Source: Leptasterias polaris (Eukaryota; Echinodermata; Asteroidea; Forcipulatida; Asteriidae). Taken from it: a stretch of DNA of 64,000 nt. Location: NCBI GenBank assembly GCA_037783415.1, contig JAZGTN010000015.1, forward strand, positions 1,798,001 through 1,862,000. Reading direction: 5' to 3'. Under the pieces are notes generated by a model, which worked only from the letters and a program-made list of their open reading frames with translations, was not told the origin of the DNA and did not search any database. Shown piece by piece: positions 52,301 to 58,352 of the stretch. The stretch's first letter is position 1, and every line of letters starts with the position of its first letter. The position numbers and the translations under genes are program-made.

Positions 52301-55300
52301 AAAGACTTATGGAGAACATAAACGCTTCTTGGAGTTCAGTCACGATCAGTATCAGGAACTGAATGAGTATGCTAAGGAAGTTGGCATCTTCTTCACGGCA
52401 TCGGGCATGGATGAGGTTTGTGGAGGAAACAAAAAGAAGGGAAAAATAAGCAACAGTTTATAACTGTATACATTAACTAGATACCTTTTCAGAGTCTGGT
52501 AGTTGCAAAAACGTAGCTTGCAAGGTCGTCATGACCTCTTCATTCAGCTTTGTAATTAATCCCTCCTAGTCACATGACCTCCCATTCGGGAGTAGTCACA
52601 TGACAGCAGGGCCCAATATCATAAAGCTGTTTAGAAGAAAATACTGCTTGGAAAGTTTGTTTGCTTAGCAAAAAATGAGTGGGGCACCGGTCACAACAAT
52701 GTTAACTTTATGGAATGTTGGCTGGTAACCTGTTTCTGCTAAGCAATTTTTTTTTCTGTGCTTAGCAAGTTTTTGTGCTTATAGGCTTTATGAAATTTGG
52801 CCCAGATCATCATGGATGGTTAACTGGTTATCTTGTTCATGTATATTCCCCTTGTAAATGGAAGCCCTTTACTTGTGAACAATGTTTGTATTTAATGTCA
52901 ATGTCAGTTCAAACTTTCCCCAAATCACTGGTCAAAAAGTTTTTTGTTCCTGACTAACTAACATGACTAATGAACATTTGGATTACAAAGTCTATGCAAA
53001 GTGTACTGGTCTATTTAAGCACTTTAATCAGTTATGCTGAATTTTTCTTTGTTTTGTCTTTTGTCCCAGGTGGCGATGGAGTTTTTGCATAAATTGGACG
53101 TTCCTTTCTTCAAGGTTGCTTCATGTGATACCAACAATCTTCCATTTCTTACAAAATCTGCCAAAAAAGGTCGACCGATGGTTGTATCATCGGGAATGCA
53201 ATCCATGGATACAATGAGGAAGGTATGTACACACACCTAAAAAGATTTACAAAATCAAAACAAACATCGGATACAAAACAAACAAACTTATTGTTACTAC
53301 GGTGTATACCAATCGGAACTGCTTCATTGAAACAGAACATGAACAGGCCATGCAGGTAATCCACAAACAAAAGGAGAATATGACCTAGCTACAAGTATGT
53401 ACAAAACAATCGCTATTATGGTATTGTCATAAGTTATGGGTTTGTAAGCTTTCCATTGATATATTATTGGATGCCTTTTTCTTGACATGCATCACTGACT
53501 TCCATGGTATGTAAACTGTTCTCAGGACAGCATGTGAAATCAATATGTGAGCTTGGCCTGGGCATCATAATGGTTTAGGATGGGACGTAATTTAAGTTAT
53601 TGCCATGGGTTAATTTTTTCAGTATTTCCTTCAATAAGAGTCCAGTGGACTGAGATTAGACAGCCTGTGAAATACAAGTTTGCATGATGGTTCAACTGAC
53701 AACTGAGCAGCGAGTATTTGGATGAAGAAATTTCAAGAAGAAAAATGTTTTTCCAGCTGCTCAGGATGAATGTGTATTCAGGATGAATTTAGGGAATTTT
53801 TCCCTGAGAGGGTCTCTCTAGCCAAGGAATTGAGTTGGACAAATGGGCAAAAGTTAAACAATGTTTTGTTAATGTTTCACTTAGTTTAATGGTGTTTTCG
53901 GTGTTTTCTTGATCTACTTTGATTATTTTTGAGCATTTCTCAGCCTTTAGCTGCGATTCATGTTGTTTAACTTAATCATGAAATGAAAAGTCTCCCTTCT
54001 TCTGAATGTGCTTGCAATGTTTGAAACCAAGACTTGACTCAACTGAACCATTTTCAAGACAATGTAAGTCAGTGATAGCGGTTCATGGGTGATAGCGGGT
54101 TCGTGGAATGATAGCGCCCTCTATTGGCGGCAATTTGTAATGGGGCGGATCGTGGAAATACAGAACAGGGACGTCTTGCACCAAGACTACATTGAATGCT
54201 GTGTGCTTGAATTTTATATGGTAACAAATGTCTGTGGTCTCAAGCCAAACCGGCAAATACATCTGCTGTCAAATCAATATTCAATTTGTTTTTAACCTTT
54301 GGAACTAGAATGTTTCAGCGTTAACATTGTTAACTTTTCTTATCTACTTGTATATTCCTACCGTATACATATATTTTTTAGCCTTAAATTTGCCAATGCC
54401 TAACCCATTTTCTAAGGAAGTTTCAGCAAATTAAGAAAACAAATAAGAAAACCCATTAAAATCAATTGTTTCGTCTGCTTTGAAGATTCCATTAAATTAT
54501 GGTATACTGTTTATTTTTTTAGGTATACAAAACACTGAAAGTTGAGAATGTCAACTTCTGCATTCTACAATGCACCAGCGCCTATCCCTTAGAGCCAGAA
54601 GATGTACATCTTAGAATTCTAGAGGTAAAATTTATTGTTAATTCAACAACATTTGAAATTGGTCAGTTTATTTTCAGGTTGTAAATTTTCATGGTCAAAG
54701 CACATGTATCACATTTGTAATTGTTAAAGACCAGTATCCACACTTAATGTGACCCAACATATACATGAAATAACAAACCTGTTAAAGTTGAAGATCAATC
54801 AGTCATTAGACTCTTGAGAAAAAAGTGGAAGAATCTTAAATGTTTTAACTCTTTTTAACCATTGAGTTTTTACTCAAGAGATCAAAAATAATTGTTTTAC
54901 TCATTCTTCAAAAACTATAGCATTTCAAGCAAAAATATTTCAACGTGAGTTTTCCATGTAAGTTATGCGTGAATCTGTGAACACTTTTACTCTTACCAAT
55001 GTTACCAATGTTGTACACACCCTTTATAGGGTGTGTACAACATTGGTAAGAATGAACATATAAATGTTAACAGATTTGCACATAACTTACATGGTATAAA
55101 GATGGTCATGGTGGAAAACTTCCCTTGAAATAGTTTTGCTTGAAATGCCATAGTTTTTAGAAAATGAGTAAAATAAAAGTCTTTATACTGCAGGATAAAT
55201 TCCAAAGTTTGAAAAGAAGTTAAAACACATAAGGGGATTTTCACTGTTTTCTTATGACTCCGATAACCGATTTAGCTTAAACTTTCACAGGTTTGTTATT

Positions 55301-57007
55301 TCATGTTTGTGTTGGGTCACATCAAGTTTGGATGCAGGTCTTTAGCAATTACCAATGTTGTACACACCTTTTAAAGGAGAATTGGTATTAAGAATTAAAT
55401 GGTCTTCAATGTCTCGAGGTTTAAAAGGGATACTCAGATTTCAATATTGTAAAATAAAATCCAGGGATAATTGTTGGTATATAAAAATAGTCGTCATATT
55501 GATGCATGTTTGTTTCTTTGTCTGATTTTGCAGGAATACAAGAAGGAGTTTCCAGACATTCCAGTTGGCTATTCAGGTCATGAGAGTGGGCAGATGATCA
55601 CTCTAGGCGCTGTTGCATTGGGAGCTAAAGTAGTAGAGAGGCATATAACACTGGACAAAACCTGGAAGGGTAGTGACCACGCAGCATCTCTAGGTGAGTT
55701 TGGTTCCAAATAGAAAAAATGGGGTATCTGAGAATATGGTTTTTCATTTGATCAATGCCATACCTGCCAACTGTTCAGATTTAATTGAAATTGTCAGGTT
55801 TTTTTGAGATTACAGGCCGCAAAAATCAGAACATTACTATTTCTGACAATGAACAAAAATCAAAAGGTTCTGGTAAAACAGGGTGCCATTTGCTTGCGAC
55901 GGTAGATTTTGTCTTACGGGATGCAATGTAATACATGTAATACGCTTTACTCGCATGACTTCTTGCATCGCTATCTGTGAACTCATAAAACTGATGTTCT
56001 CCCATTTTTGCTTTATCTTGACTCTTCAATTTACAGAACCGAATGAACTGAAAGAGCTCATCACAAAAATCAGATTTCTTGAGAGAGCCTTGGGATCAAG
56101 AGTTAAGGAGATGCGACAGTGTGAGCTTGCTTGTCATAACAAGGTAAGAAACAATTTGAATATGAATCCATAAACCAAACTGTTATGTTCTAATGTATGT
56201 TTTGTTCAAGTATTGGAATGACACGCATGCATGCATGCATGCATGCGTGTCATTCCATGCGCATGGCAGAGCAGTTTAGCCCAGAAATAAACCAGTCTTG
56301 ACGTTCCATTAAGTTCCTCCATAGTGTGCTTTTCTTTGAGTAGTAATTAATAGTATATTACAACTGGCGACGAGGATAATCTGTTCATGATGGCTGCCCA
56401 AAATATGAATCCATAAACCAAACGAATATAACTGAAGTCAGACATTGCAGCCAAAGGTTTGTGAAAACTCAACTATACACATAAAACTTTGCCTTGTGTT
56501 TATGCAGAATACCAGTTCACATTTGCTGGATTCCATTTGTGAACGAAGAGCGACATTAAATAATGTTTGGTTTTATAAACCTTTGAAGTTGACGAGTTTT
56601 TCTAACAATTAATTTATATGGTTTATGTGTGTTGTGTTGTCATTTAGCCTTCAAGAAAGACTCTGCTTGGGTCGAATCGTCGGGCCTCTAGCTAATTTGT
56701 GCATTTATACCATATACCACAGGTCCTTTTGGTTGGTAAGCAGTTTGCAACAGCTAATTCTATTTTCTCAAATAATTTATATGTAATATTTATTTACTTA
56801 TTTATTTATTTATAGCTTGGTAAGAGTGTTGTTGCTGCAAAAGACATCCCAGACGGCACGGTTCTTACTGAAGATATGCTGACTGTGAAAGTTGCAGAAC
56901 CCAAAGGCTATGCTCCGGAAAACATCTACGACTTGATTGGTCAGAAAACAACGAGAGCTTTGGTGTATGACGATTCAATTCAGGAGGAGGATGTTTTTAT
57001 AAACTAA
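10254..57007 (+). CDS. NANS: N-acetylneuraminate-9-phosphate synthase (sialic acid synthase), whole gene, 7 exons
   Basis: Joined exons give 353 codons, close to the roughly 359 of vertebrate NANS. The enzyme condenses N-acetylmannosamine-6-phosphate with phosphoenolpyruvate to Neu5Ac-9-phosphate in the cytosol, the committing step of sialic acid synthesis. Domain order is a NeuB-type TIM barrel (residues about 1-285) and a SAF/antifreeze-like domain (about 291-353). Visible family motifs are AEIGQNHQGD (23-32), AKFQKSEL (51-58), GKTYGEHKR, FFTASGMDE (108-116), CDTNN (135-139), SSGMQSMDTM, LQCTSAYPL, VGYSGHESG, ERHITLDKTWKGSDH and EPKGY. All splice sites are GT-AG and keep frame; no stop interrupts. 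The residue pattern KVASCD (131-136) differs from the KVGSGD I remember in vertebrates. Intron 1 is 41,814 bp; introns 2-6 are 654, 1300, 909, 343 and 672 bp. Nothing suggests a broken gene. Confidence 0.96.
10386..10892 (+). other. NANS: start of NANS intron 1, no features
   Basis: Single-copy-looking AT-rich intron sequence. Two direct copies of AACTACATTATTTG.CTGGAG (10847 and 10871) lie against the TIR element that follows. Confidence 0.5.
10893..11736. mobile_element. foldback/TIR element, about 844 bp
   Basis: Ends are GTAACGGACGCAGCCGATTT and the near complement AAATCGGCTGCAGCGTAAC. The arms are long and built from repeated motifs: TTTCACGAAA, TTACGC, TTGCGCAA and GGCGCAAGTTACGC, present several times in each orientation. 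A 123-codon open frame at 11364-11735 includes the right arm and looks like a chance product. No transposase is recognisable. Confidence 0.65.
11737..12450 (+). other. NANS: NANS intron 1, no features
   Basis: AT-rich intronic sequence. I see no exon, repeat array or element boundary. Confidence 0.45.
12451..12558. repeat. 36-bp tandem repeat, 3 exact copies
   Basis: CAGTTATATTGTAGTAGTAT opens units at 12451, 12487 and 12523. I see no difference between the copies. Each contains the palindrome TAGTAGTATTACTACTA, so the array can fold into three adjacent hairpins. Identity implies a very recent origin. Confidence 0.93.
12559..13590 (+). other. NANS: NANS intron 1, no gene
   Basis: AT-rich. 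Near 13281 a (GTTCA)n stretch precedes TTTATTTTTTCAG, which may be the reversed 3' tail of a degraded retroposon. Otherwise nothing defined. Confidence 0.4.
13591..14619. mobile_element. TIR element, about 1.03 kb
   Basis: Terminal repeats of about 40 bp: the left begins TATAGGTTTTCTCGGTCAAT and continues TTCGGCAAATGAGCAGCC; the right is the complement ending GACCGAGAAAACCTATA. The interior has many short CGAATGAC/ATTCAATTT-type motifs, some as inverted pairs. A minus-strand frame at 14150-14542 shows no transposase signature. Confidence 0.72.
14745..14761. repeat. poly(C) run, 17 bases
   Basis: An uninterrupted C tract within AT-rich intron. Length is likely polymorphic and error-prone in sequencing. 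Confidence 0.9.
14762..15138 (+). other. NANS: NANS intron 1, no features
   Basis: A-rich intronic sequence with no element boundary or exon that I can identify. Confidence 0.45.
15139..15497 (-). mobile_element. TTAA-family MITE, diverged, reverse orientation
   Basis: Ends are TAAAGGGTCTGTATATAC.TTTGGTAAT and ATTACCAAACGTATACAGCA followed by CCTTTAA. Interior AAAAACTTACTTGGTA matches the complement of the 19351-19730 copy (TACCAAGTAAGTTTTTATGC), showing opposite orientation. It is more decayed than that copy. Confidence 0.65.
15498..16228 (+). other. NANS: NANS intron 1, no features
   Basis: Single-copy-looking intron up to the first hairpin of the large array. It does not match the array's repeated modules, so the array's left edge is near 16221. 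Confidence 0.45.
16250..18285 (+). repeat. array unit 1 (Q1 + P)
   Basis: About 2.04 kb. Q1 runs from AGGTGTTCGGG through GCTGGGCTCAGTGCTG to about 17930; P (AACTTGATTTGTTCCAGTG onward) ends at the hairpin 18265-18285. Closest relatives are units 7 and 9. An open frame at 18095-18331 is shared by the P copies of units 7, 8 and 10 but is broken in the P' copies. Confidence 0.75.
18286..21359 (+). repeat. array unit 2 (Q2 with inserted MITE + R + P')
   Basis: About 3.07 kb. Q2 carries a (CCTTAT)3 run near 18547 and is itself bounded by inverted ends: AGGTGTTCGGG..GCTGGGCTCAGTGCTG on the left and CAGCACTGACCCCAGCGATA then ACGAACACCTAG at about 19754-19785. A TTAA MITE interrupts it at 19351-19730. 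R follows (about 19800-21068), then P' to the hairpin. Confidence 0.75.
19351..19730 (+). mobile_element. TTAA-target MITE, 380 bp, with empty sites elsewhere in the array
   Basis: Begins TTAAAGGCACTGAACACGTT and ends ACGTGTACAGTGCCTTTAA. Paralogous units 3 and 5 hold the uninterrupted site CAACTTAATGAAATAG at 21808 and 26954; here it reads CAAC-TTAA-[element]-TTAA-TGAAATAG. The target duplication is therefore TTAA, as in the piggyBac and Kolobok superfamilies. No transposase. Relatives: 15139-15497, 54715-55378 and 63597-63957. Confidence 0.85.
21912..22127 (+). pseudogene. Ty3/gypsy RNase H fragment
   Basis: Reads LKHFEPLVYLRAPAQTITVY, then TDHNPLVF, NQRLLRWSL and DNMIADALSR to a stop at 22125-22127. 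These are the closing motifs of the gypsy RNase H domain (established). Reverse transcriptase upstream and integrase downstream are missing, and the frame stops right after RNase H, so this is a truncated, non-functional piece. A polypurine tract and LTR-like start follow 160 bases on. Confidence 0.85.
22285..22955 (+). mobile_element. gypsy polypurine tract and probable 3' LTR
   Basis: AAGGGGGGAAG at 22285-22295 is followed by TGTTACAGATGGG at 22298, the expected PPT-LTR junction. A plausible end is GTTGTTTACA at 22955, giving a TG..CA LTR of about 658 bp. TATA-like CTATAAAACC is near 22699 and TTATAAAAG near 22838. Integrase sequence that should precede the PPT is absent, so the element is internally deleted. 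The right boundary is my estimate. Confidence 0.55.
22968..23523 (-). pseudogene. CR1/Jockey-type LINE reverse transcriptase fragment
   Basis: Read from 23523 down, the translation gives VQVLAQLNGISYRKASGPDN, then an insertion, then QLIVPAQWKGAIVVPVPKTS, NLRPIALTDHFAKVTEHF and, after a frameshift, LDPAQFGNIKNVSTTH. This is the amino-terminal half of a non-LTR reverse transcriptase (GPD, W-K-x-A, PVPK, LRPI-LT, QFG-STTH motifs). It is inactivated by a frameshift near 23230 and by two small palindromes at 23372-23409. Confidence 0.82.
24890..26505 (+). repeat. array unit 4 (module S)
   Basis: About 1.6 kb. It starts AGGTGTTCGGGTTTCGATGG and ends with a poly(A) tract, the segment CCGAACAAAAACAAGGAGTT-GTTCGG, and CCGAACACCTAACTAGAG leading into the next hairpin. 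It contains paired TGACGTCA sites at about 26269 and 26280 and a broken copy of the 129-codon frame found at 43580. Confidence 0.72.
27058..27273 (+). pseudogene. Ty3/gypsy RNase H fragment, second copy
   Basis: Duplicate of 21912-22127 by the 5.1-kb segmental duplication. The translation is the same through TDHNPLVF and IADALSR to the stop. Not an independent insertion. Confidence 0.85.
27431..28099 (+). mobile_element. gypsy PPT and probable 3' LTR, second copy
   Basis: Duplicate of 22285-22955 with a 2-bp deletion. Same junctions on both sides, confirming that it was copied with its surroundings. Confidence 0.55.
28112..28667 (-). pseudogene. LINE reverse transcriptase fragment, second copy
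   Basis: Duplicate of 22968-23523, carrying the same frameshift and the same pair of small palindromes (28516-28553). Confidence 0.82.
30033..30481 (+). repeat. array unit 6, shortest (449 bp)
   Basis: Only the first 100 bases of Q remain, fused directly to P at about 30130 (AATTTCAAACTTGATTTG). Both ends keep the hairpin and AGGTGTTCGGG. It shows how internal deletion leaves a minimal hairpin-to-hairpin unit. Confidence 0.75.
30482..32598 (+). repeat. array unit 7 (Q1 + P)
   Basis: About 2.1 kb, relative of units 1 and 9, with a diverged stretch at 31740-32220 that encodes no recognisable protein. The closing hairpin follows GGGCGAACAAACTC, itself complementary to the GAGTTTGT arm. Confidence 0.72.
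32599..36439 (+). repeat. array unit 8 (Q2 + S, P lost)
   Basis: About 3.84 kb, the diverged relative of units 11 and 12. P is missing: CAGTACCCTTT joins directly to GTTCGGGTATGGGG at about 34732, apparently at a short GTT match. A retroposon-tail-like segment (AATAATAATAATTTATTG..TATTGCGCTC) lies at 33701-33790. The end carries two copies of the CCGAACAAAAACAAGG..GACCGAACACCTAA segment (36297 and 36362). Confidence 0.72.
36440..38471 (+). repeat. array unit 9 (Q1 + P)
   Basis: About 2.03 kb, close to unit 1 throughout. Starts TGTGTTCGGG after the hairpin, a one-base change from the usual AGGTGTTCGGG. Confidence 0.75.
38472..40858 (+). repeat. array unit 10 (partial Q1 + R + P')
   Basis: About 2.39 kb. 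Q1 stops near 39538 and joins R inside its TGCGACGTCATCATGACGTC motif. R contains an extra local tandem duplication at about 40135-40500 of a segment with GATAGCTTCACAGTTACCTT and CTTGCAATGGTTTATTGTCT. Confidence 0.72.
40859..44750 (+). repeat. array unit 11 (Q2 + S), 3.89 kb
   Basis: First of two adjacent near-identical copies (offset 3892 to unit 12). It includes the retroposon-tail-like fragment (about 42047-42120), a truncated P ending GGGTGACGT at about 43219, the 129-codon frame at 43580-43969, and a terminal poly(A) plus CCGAACACCTAACTAGAG. Confidence 0.85.
43580..43969 (+). other. recurrent 129-codon open frame in module S, function unknown
   Basis: Runs from an ATG (MLIRVKFMLTF) to a stop at 43967. 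Its better-looking stretch includes YTRSVDIYHQANKRLTRRL, FRRMVAFIDECSNKGPLTWY and AVFVDFAPKINGAVCVLLHV. The second copy at 47471-47860 is intact with two or three residue changes. The unit-8 copy (35175-35480) and unit-4 copy (25501-25719) are broken. I do not recognise the peptide. An acceptor-like TTACATTTTCAG follows about 45 bases after the stop, so it might be a captured exon. More likely it is open by chance in recently copied DNA. Confidence 0.2.
44751..48655 (+). repeat. array unit 12, tandem duplicate of unit 11
   Basis: Repeats unit 11 with small changes: GACGTCTATTAATT for GACGTATATTAATT near 47112, a 2-bp loss near 47196, and poly(A) length. It ends the array with two copies of the CCGAACAAAAACAAGG..GACCGAACACCTAA segment (48551 and 48602), after which sequence is unique. 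The 129-codon frame lies at 47471-47860. Confidence 0.85.
48656..48918 (+). other. NANS: NANS intron 1, unique sequence
   Basis: Separates the hairpin array from the hAT-like element. No repeat or exon seen. Confidence 0.45.
48919..50794. mobile_element. hAT-like TIR element, about 1.88 kb, non-autonomous
   Basis: The left end is CAGCGGCGGATACAGG followed by G and C runs; the right end is the near complement CCTGGATCCGCCCCTG. The CAGNG start is typical of hAT-type ends (established). I find no matching 8-bp flanks and no transposase; a short frame near 49263 with CVHCAKKF recalls a zinc-finger start but is too short to name. A foldback element is nested inside at 49390-50109. Confidence 0.55.
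49390..50109. mobile_element. foldback element with arms of about 350 bp, flanked by a 16-bp direct repeat
   Basis: Nearly the whole element is self-complementary around a spacer of about 60 bases. The inner arms pair as ATGGGGACCAGACTGATT / AATCAGTCTGGTCCCCAT; the outer arms share CACTTCGT..TATCCTTG-type and CCCGGATTAAAA strings. The sequence CTAGTGAAGACATAGC lies on both sides (49374-49389 and 50110-50125) and looks like a target duplication. Poly(T)/poly(A) runs sit at matching places in the arms. No open frame. Confidence 0.75.
50795..51782 (+). pseudogene. CR1/L2-group LINE, 3' end of the reverse transcriptase ORF
   Basis: Begins inside the RT at AQGSVIGPIVFNLYSSPLED and, after a frameshift near 50880, has the catalytic motif YADDTQLY. 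A second frameshift lies near 51258. The C-terminal part reads MSRLDNCNSLLNGLPD, LQRIQNAAARMITK, LHWLPVKSRITFKIL and PELWNNLPHHIK, ending THLFTHSSA and TAG at 51723. This is the usual C-terminus of CR1/L2-type ORF2. The 3' UTR is short: TATGCGCTTTATAAGAACTG followed by (TTATTA)n to about 51782. The left end abuts the hAT-like element exactly. Confidence 0.88.
51783..52199 (+). other. NANS: end of NANS intron 1
   Basis: AT-rich, ending with TTTATTTTATACTAG, the acceptor of exon 2. Short direct repeats of GCAACTCCTG (52032 and 52053) only. Confidence 0.5.
52200..52415 (+). CDS. NANS: NANS exon 2 (residues 45-116)
   Basis: From ACTAG|GAAGCAGG to GATGAG|GTTTGT, phase 0 at both ends. It encodes EAGADCAKFQKSELQYKF, then GKTYGEHKRFLEFSHDQYQE and FFTASGMDE. 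This holds the substrate-binding Lys region (AKFQK) of the NeuB barrel. Confidence 0.96.
53070..53222 (+). CDS. NANS: NANS exon 3 (residues 117-167)
   Basis: From CCCAG|GTGGCG to AGGAAG|GTATGT, phase 0. It encodes VAMEFLHKLDVPFFKVASCD, then TNNLPFL, KKGRPMVVSSGMQSMDTM. The K-V-A-S-C-D segment contains the active-site Lys of the family and differs at two positions from the vertebrate K-V-G-S-G-D. Confidence 0.96.
54523..54624 (+). CDS. NANS: NANS exon 4 (residues 168-201)
   Basis: From TTTTTTTAG|GTATAC to CTAGAG|GTAAAA, phase 0. It encodes VYKTLKVENVNFCILQCTSA, then YPLEPEDVHLRILE, the conserved LQCTSAYPL strand. Confidence 0.95.
54715..55378. mobile_element. two TTAA-family MITEs joined tail to tail, in NANS intron 4
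   Basis: Left copy (about 54715-55029) reads ATTGTTAAAGACCAGTATCC near its outer end; the right copy (about 55030-55378) ends GGTCTTTAGCAATTACCAAT in opposite orientation. They meet at the palindrome TGTACACACCCTTTATAGGG followed by its complement (55015-55043). Internal motifs (ACAAACCTGT, ATGACCCAACATA-type) match the 19351 copy, but both are strongly diverged. Confidence 0.6.
55534..55693 (+). CDS. NANS: NANS exon 5 (residues 202-255, first base)
   Basis: From TTTGCAG|GAATAC to TCTCTAG|GTGAGT; 160 bases, leaving phase 1. It encodes EYKKEFPDIPVGYSGHESGQ, then GAKVVERHITLDKTWKGSDH. It carries the conserved Y-S-G-H and E-R-H-I-T-L-D motifs of the synthase. Confidence 0.96.
56037..56143 (+). 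CDS. NANS: NANS exon 6 (residues 255-290)
   Basis: From TTTACAG|AACCGA to AACAAG|GTAAGA; 107 bases, completing the split Glu codon and returning to phase 0. It encodes EPNELKELITKIRFLERALG, then VKEMRQCELACHNK, the helical end of the barrel. Confidence 0.95.
56181..56362 (+). mobile_element. LTR-like fragment with primer-binding site, in NANS intron 6
   Basis: TGTTATGTTCTAATG..GTATATTACA (182 bp, TG..CA) is followed by ACTGGCGACGAGGAT, a gypsy-type primer-binding region. A 22-bp sequence starting AATATGAATCCATAAACC flanks the whole insert at 56159-56180 and 56402-56423. Only about 39 bases of internal sequence follow the LTR, so the element is truncated. An AATAAA lies near 56286. Confidence 0.55.
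56214..56257. repeat. perfect 44-bp palindrome with a (GCAT)n core
   Basis: The left half begins TGGAATGACACGCATGC; the right half is its exact complement ending GCATGCGTGTCATTCCA. There is no mismatch and no spacer. It lies inside the LTR-like fragment. Confidence 0.95.
56816..57007 (+). CDS. NANS: NANS exon 7 (residues 291-353 and stop)
   Basis: From TTTATAG|CTTGGT to TAA at 57005-57007. It encodes the SAF domain: LGKSVVAAKDIPDGTVLTED, then VKVAEPKGYAPENIYDLIGQ and DDSIQEEDVFIN. The end is a few residues shorter than in vertebrates. Confidence 0.96.
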   Translation, partial: LGKSVVAAKDIPDGTVLTEDMLTVKVAEPKGYAPENIYDLIGQKTTRALVYDDSIQEEDVFIN

Positions 57008-57540
57008 CGTTTATATGTTTTATGTTACTAACGCTGAGTGACAACAATACATTGTCCAAATCTCTAAAAACAATAGAGGTATTGTCAAACAGAAATCTTT
57101 CAATTTTTTTATTTAGATTGAGAATGATATAAATATTGTTATACTTATCCGGTGAGGAATGATACGTAAATTCCATAGTTTGTTTGCAGTATGGTATAAT
57201 TCTATCAGTGTGAATGCTTATTGCGTTATTTCCAATGGGCCAGGTGTATTTATTGGACCACTTGCCTTCAGTGCCTTTAGTTAACTAACTCGGTAACTCA
57301 TTGTTAATGAGAATTCAGTGACAGTCATTCCTACTTTCAAAACGGCTTTCATTGTTTTTGATTAGTGTTTTATTCAAAGTGGTAGAGTTAGCACAAACAA
57401 TAAATGTCCAACTGTTTTATTCTTTTTAAAGACTACTTTCAAAAAATGGTTGATGTGTGGTAAAACTTGGACATATTTATTATTATGTACACTCCCTACA
57501 AAAATTGGGGCGTTAAAATTGACACCATGGTGTTGTCAAA
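57008..57540 (+). other. NANS: NANS 3' UTR and downstream flank
   Basis: No further open frame. The UTR probably extends to shortly after the AATAAA at 57399; nothing else is recognised. Confidence 0.55.
57399..57404 (+). promoter_or_regulatory. NANS: poly(A) signal of NANS
   Basis: First canonical AATAAA after the stop, 392 bases downstream, followed within 60 bases by a GT-rich stretch (GGTTGATGTGTGG). Later AATAAA strings near 57552 belong to the SINE tail. Confidence 0.55.
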
Positions 57541-57906
57541 CATGATAATAATAAATAATAAATAATAATAACTAGTTCTTATATAGCGCATTTTACAATA
57601 ATGTAATCAATGCGCTTTACATTAGTGCCCTGGTCATTGGGCCAATAACATTCCTTTAATCTTTCTCAGCTCCCTGGGGAGTATACAGCCCTGGGCTGCC
57701 GTGGCGCTCCGAAAGCTTTTTCAAACACAATATCAACCTCTACCCTCGCAGGTACCCATTTATACCCCTGGGTGAAGATCAAATACAGCAAAGTGTCTTG
57801 CTCAAGGCCACAAGCGTCATGACCGGGACTCGAACCCACACCCCGATGACTAATGACTAAACCACCAGAACTTGAATCCGATGCTCTTAACCACTCGGCC
57901 ATGACA
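57541..57906 (-). mobile_element. tRNA-derived SINE with an L2-type tail
   Basis: On the minus strand the head resembles a class II (Leu/Ser-type) tRNA. Box A is TGGCCGAGTGG (57891-57901), box B is GGTTCGAGTCC (57826-57836), and the ends GTCATG / CATGAC can form an acceptor-like stem. A tRNA-unrelated body follows. The 3' end is TGCGCTATATAAGAACTAGT then (TTATTA)n. That tail matches the LINE tail at 51741-51775. Pol III transcription would start near 57906. No clear target duplication. Confidence 0.85.
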
Positions 57907-58352
57907 CGATACCTTGGGGGTGTTGAAATAACACCAATGTTATTGATTTTTCAGACATTAGTATTATTTGAACACCCTTTGGTGTAAATGTTTTTTGTAT
58001 CTATGTAGATTTCAACTTAATCACAACAAGTATTTTAATGAGTTCATCAACAATTTATTTTGCCGCAATTCAAATTGACAGAATATTTAATTTACTAACT
58101 ATTATTTAAATAGATAAATGTATAGATTTTTCTTTCCCAGATCTGAGTTATATACAAAACACATTATTTGTAATGATTAAGGAAAACAATGATTAGATTC
58201 AATCTGAAAGCTCATTGATTCTAAAGAGCAATCTTTTCATCTGAAATATTGTCAAAGTTGAGGAAATAGAAGTCAGTAGCAACCGAATTAAGCCTTTATG
58301 AATGTGCACAACATCTCTAACAAAACAAAACCAAGCATTTTGTTGTTTTCTT
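57907..58352. other. no supported gene
   Basis: AT-rich flank between the SINE and the 94-bp satellite. A short inverted pair GGGTGTTGAAATAACACC-like near 57917 is the only structure seen. Confidence 0.4.

Noticed and set aside
57820..57906. Functional tRNA gene on the minus strand
   Set aside because: Box A and box B are good, but the arms do not give a full cloverleaf and a SINE body and tail follow.
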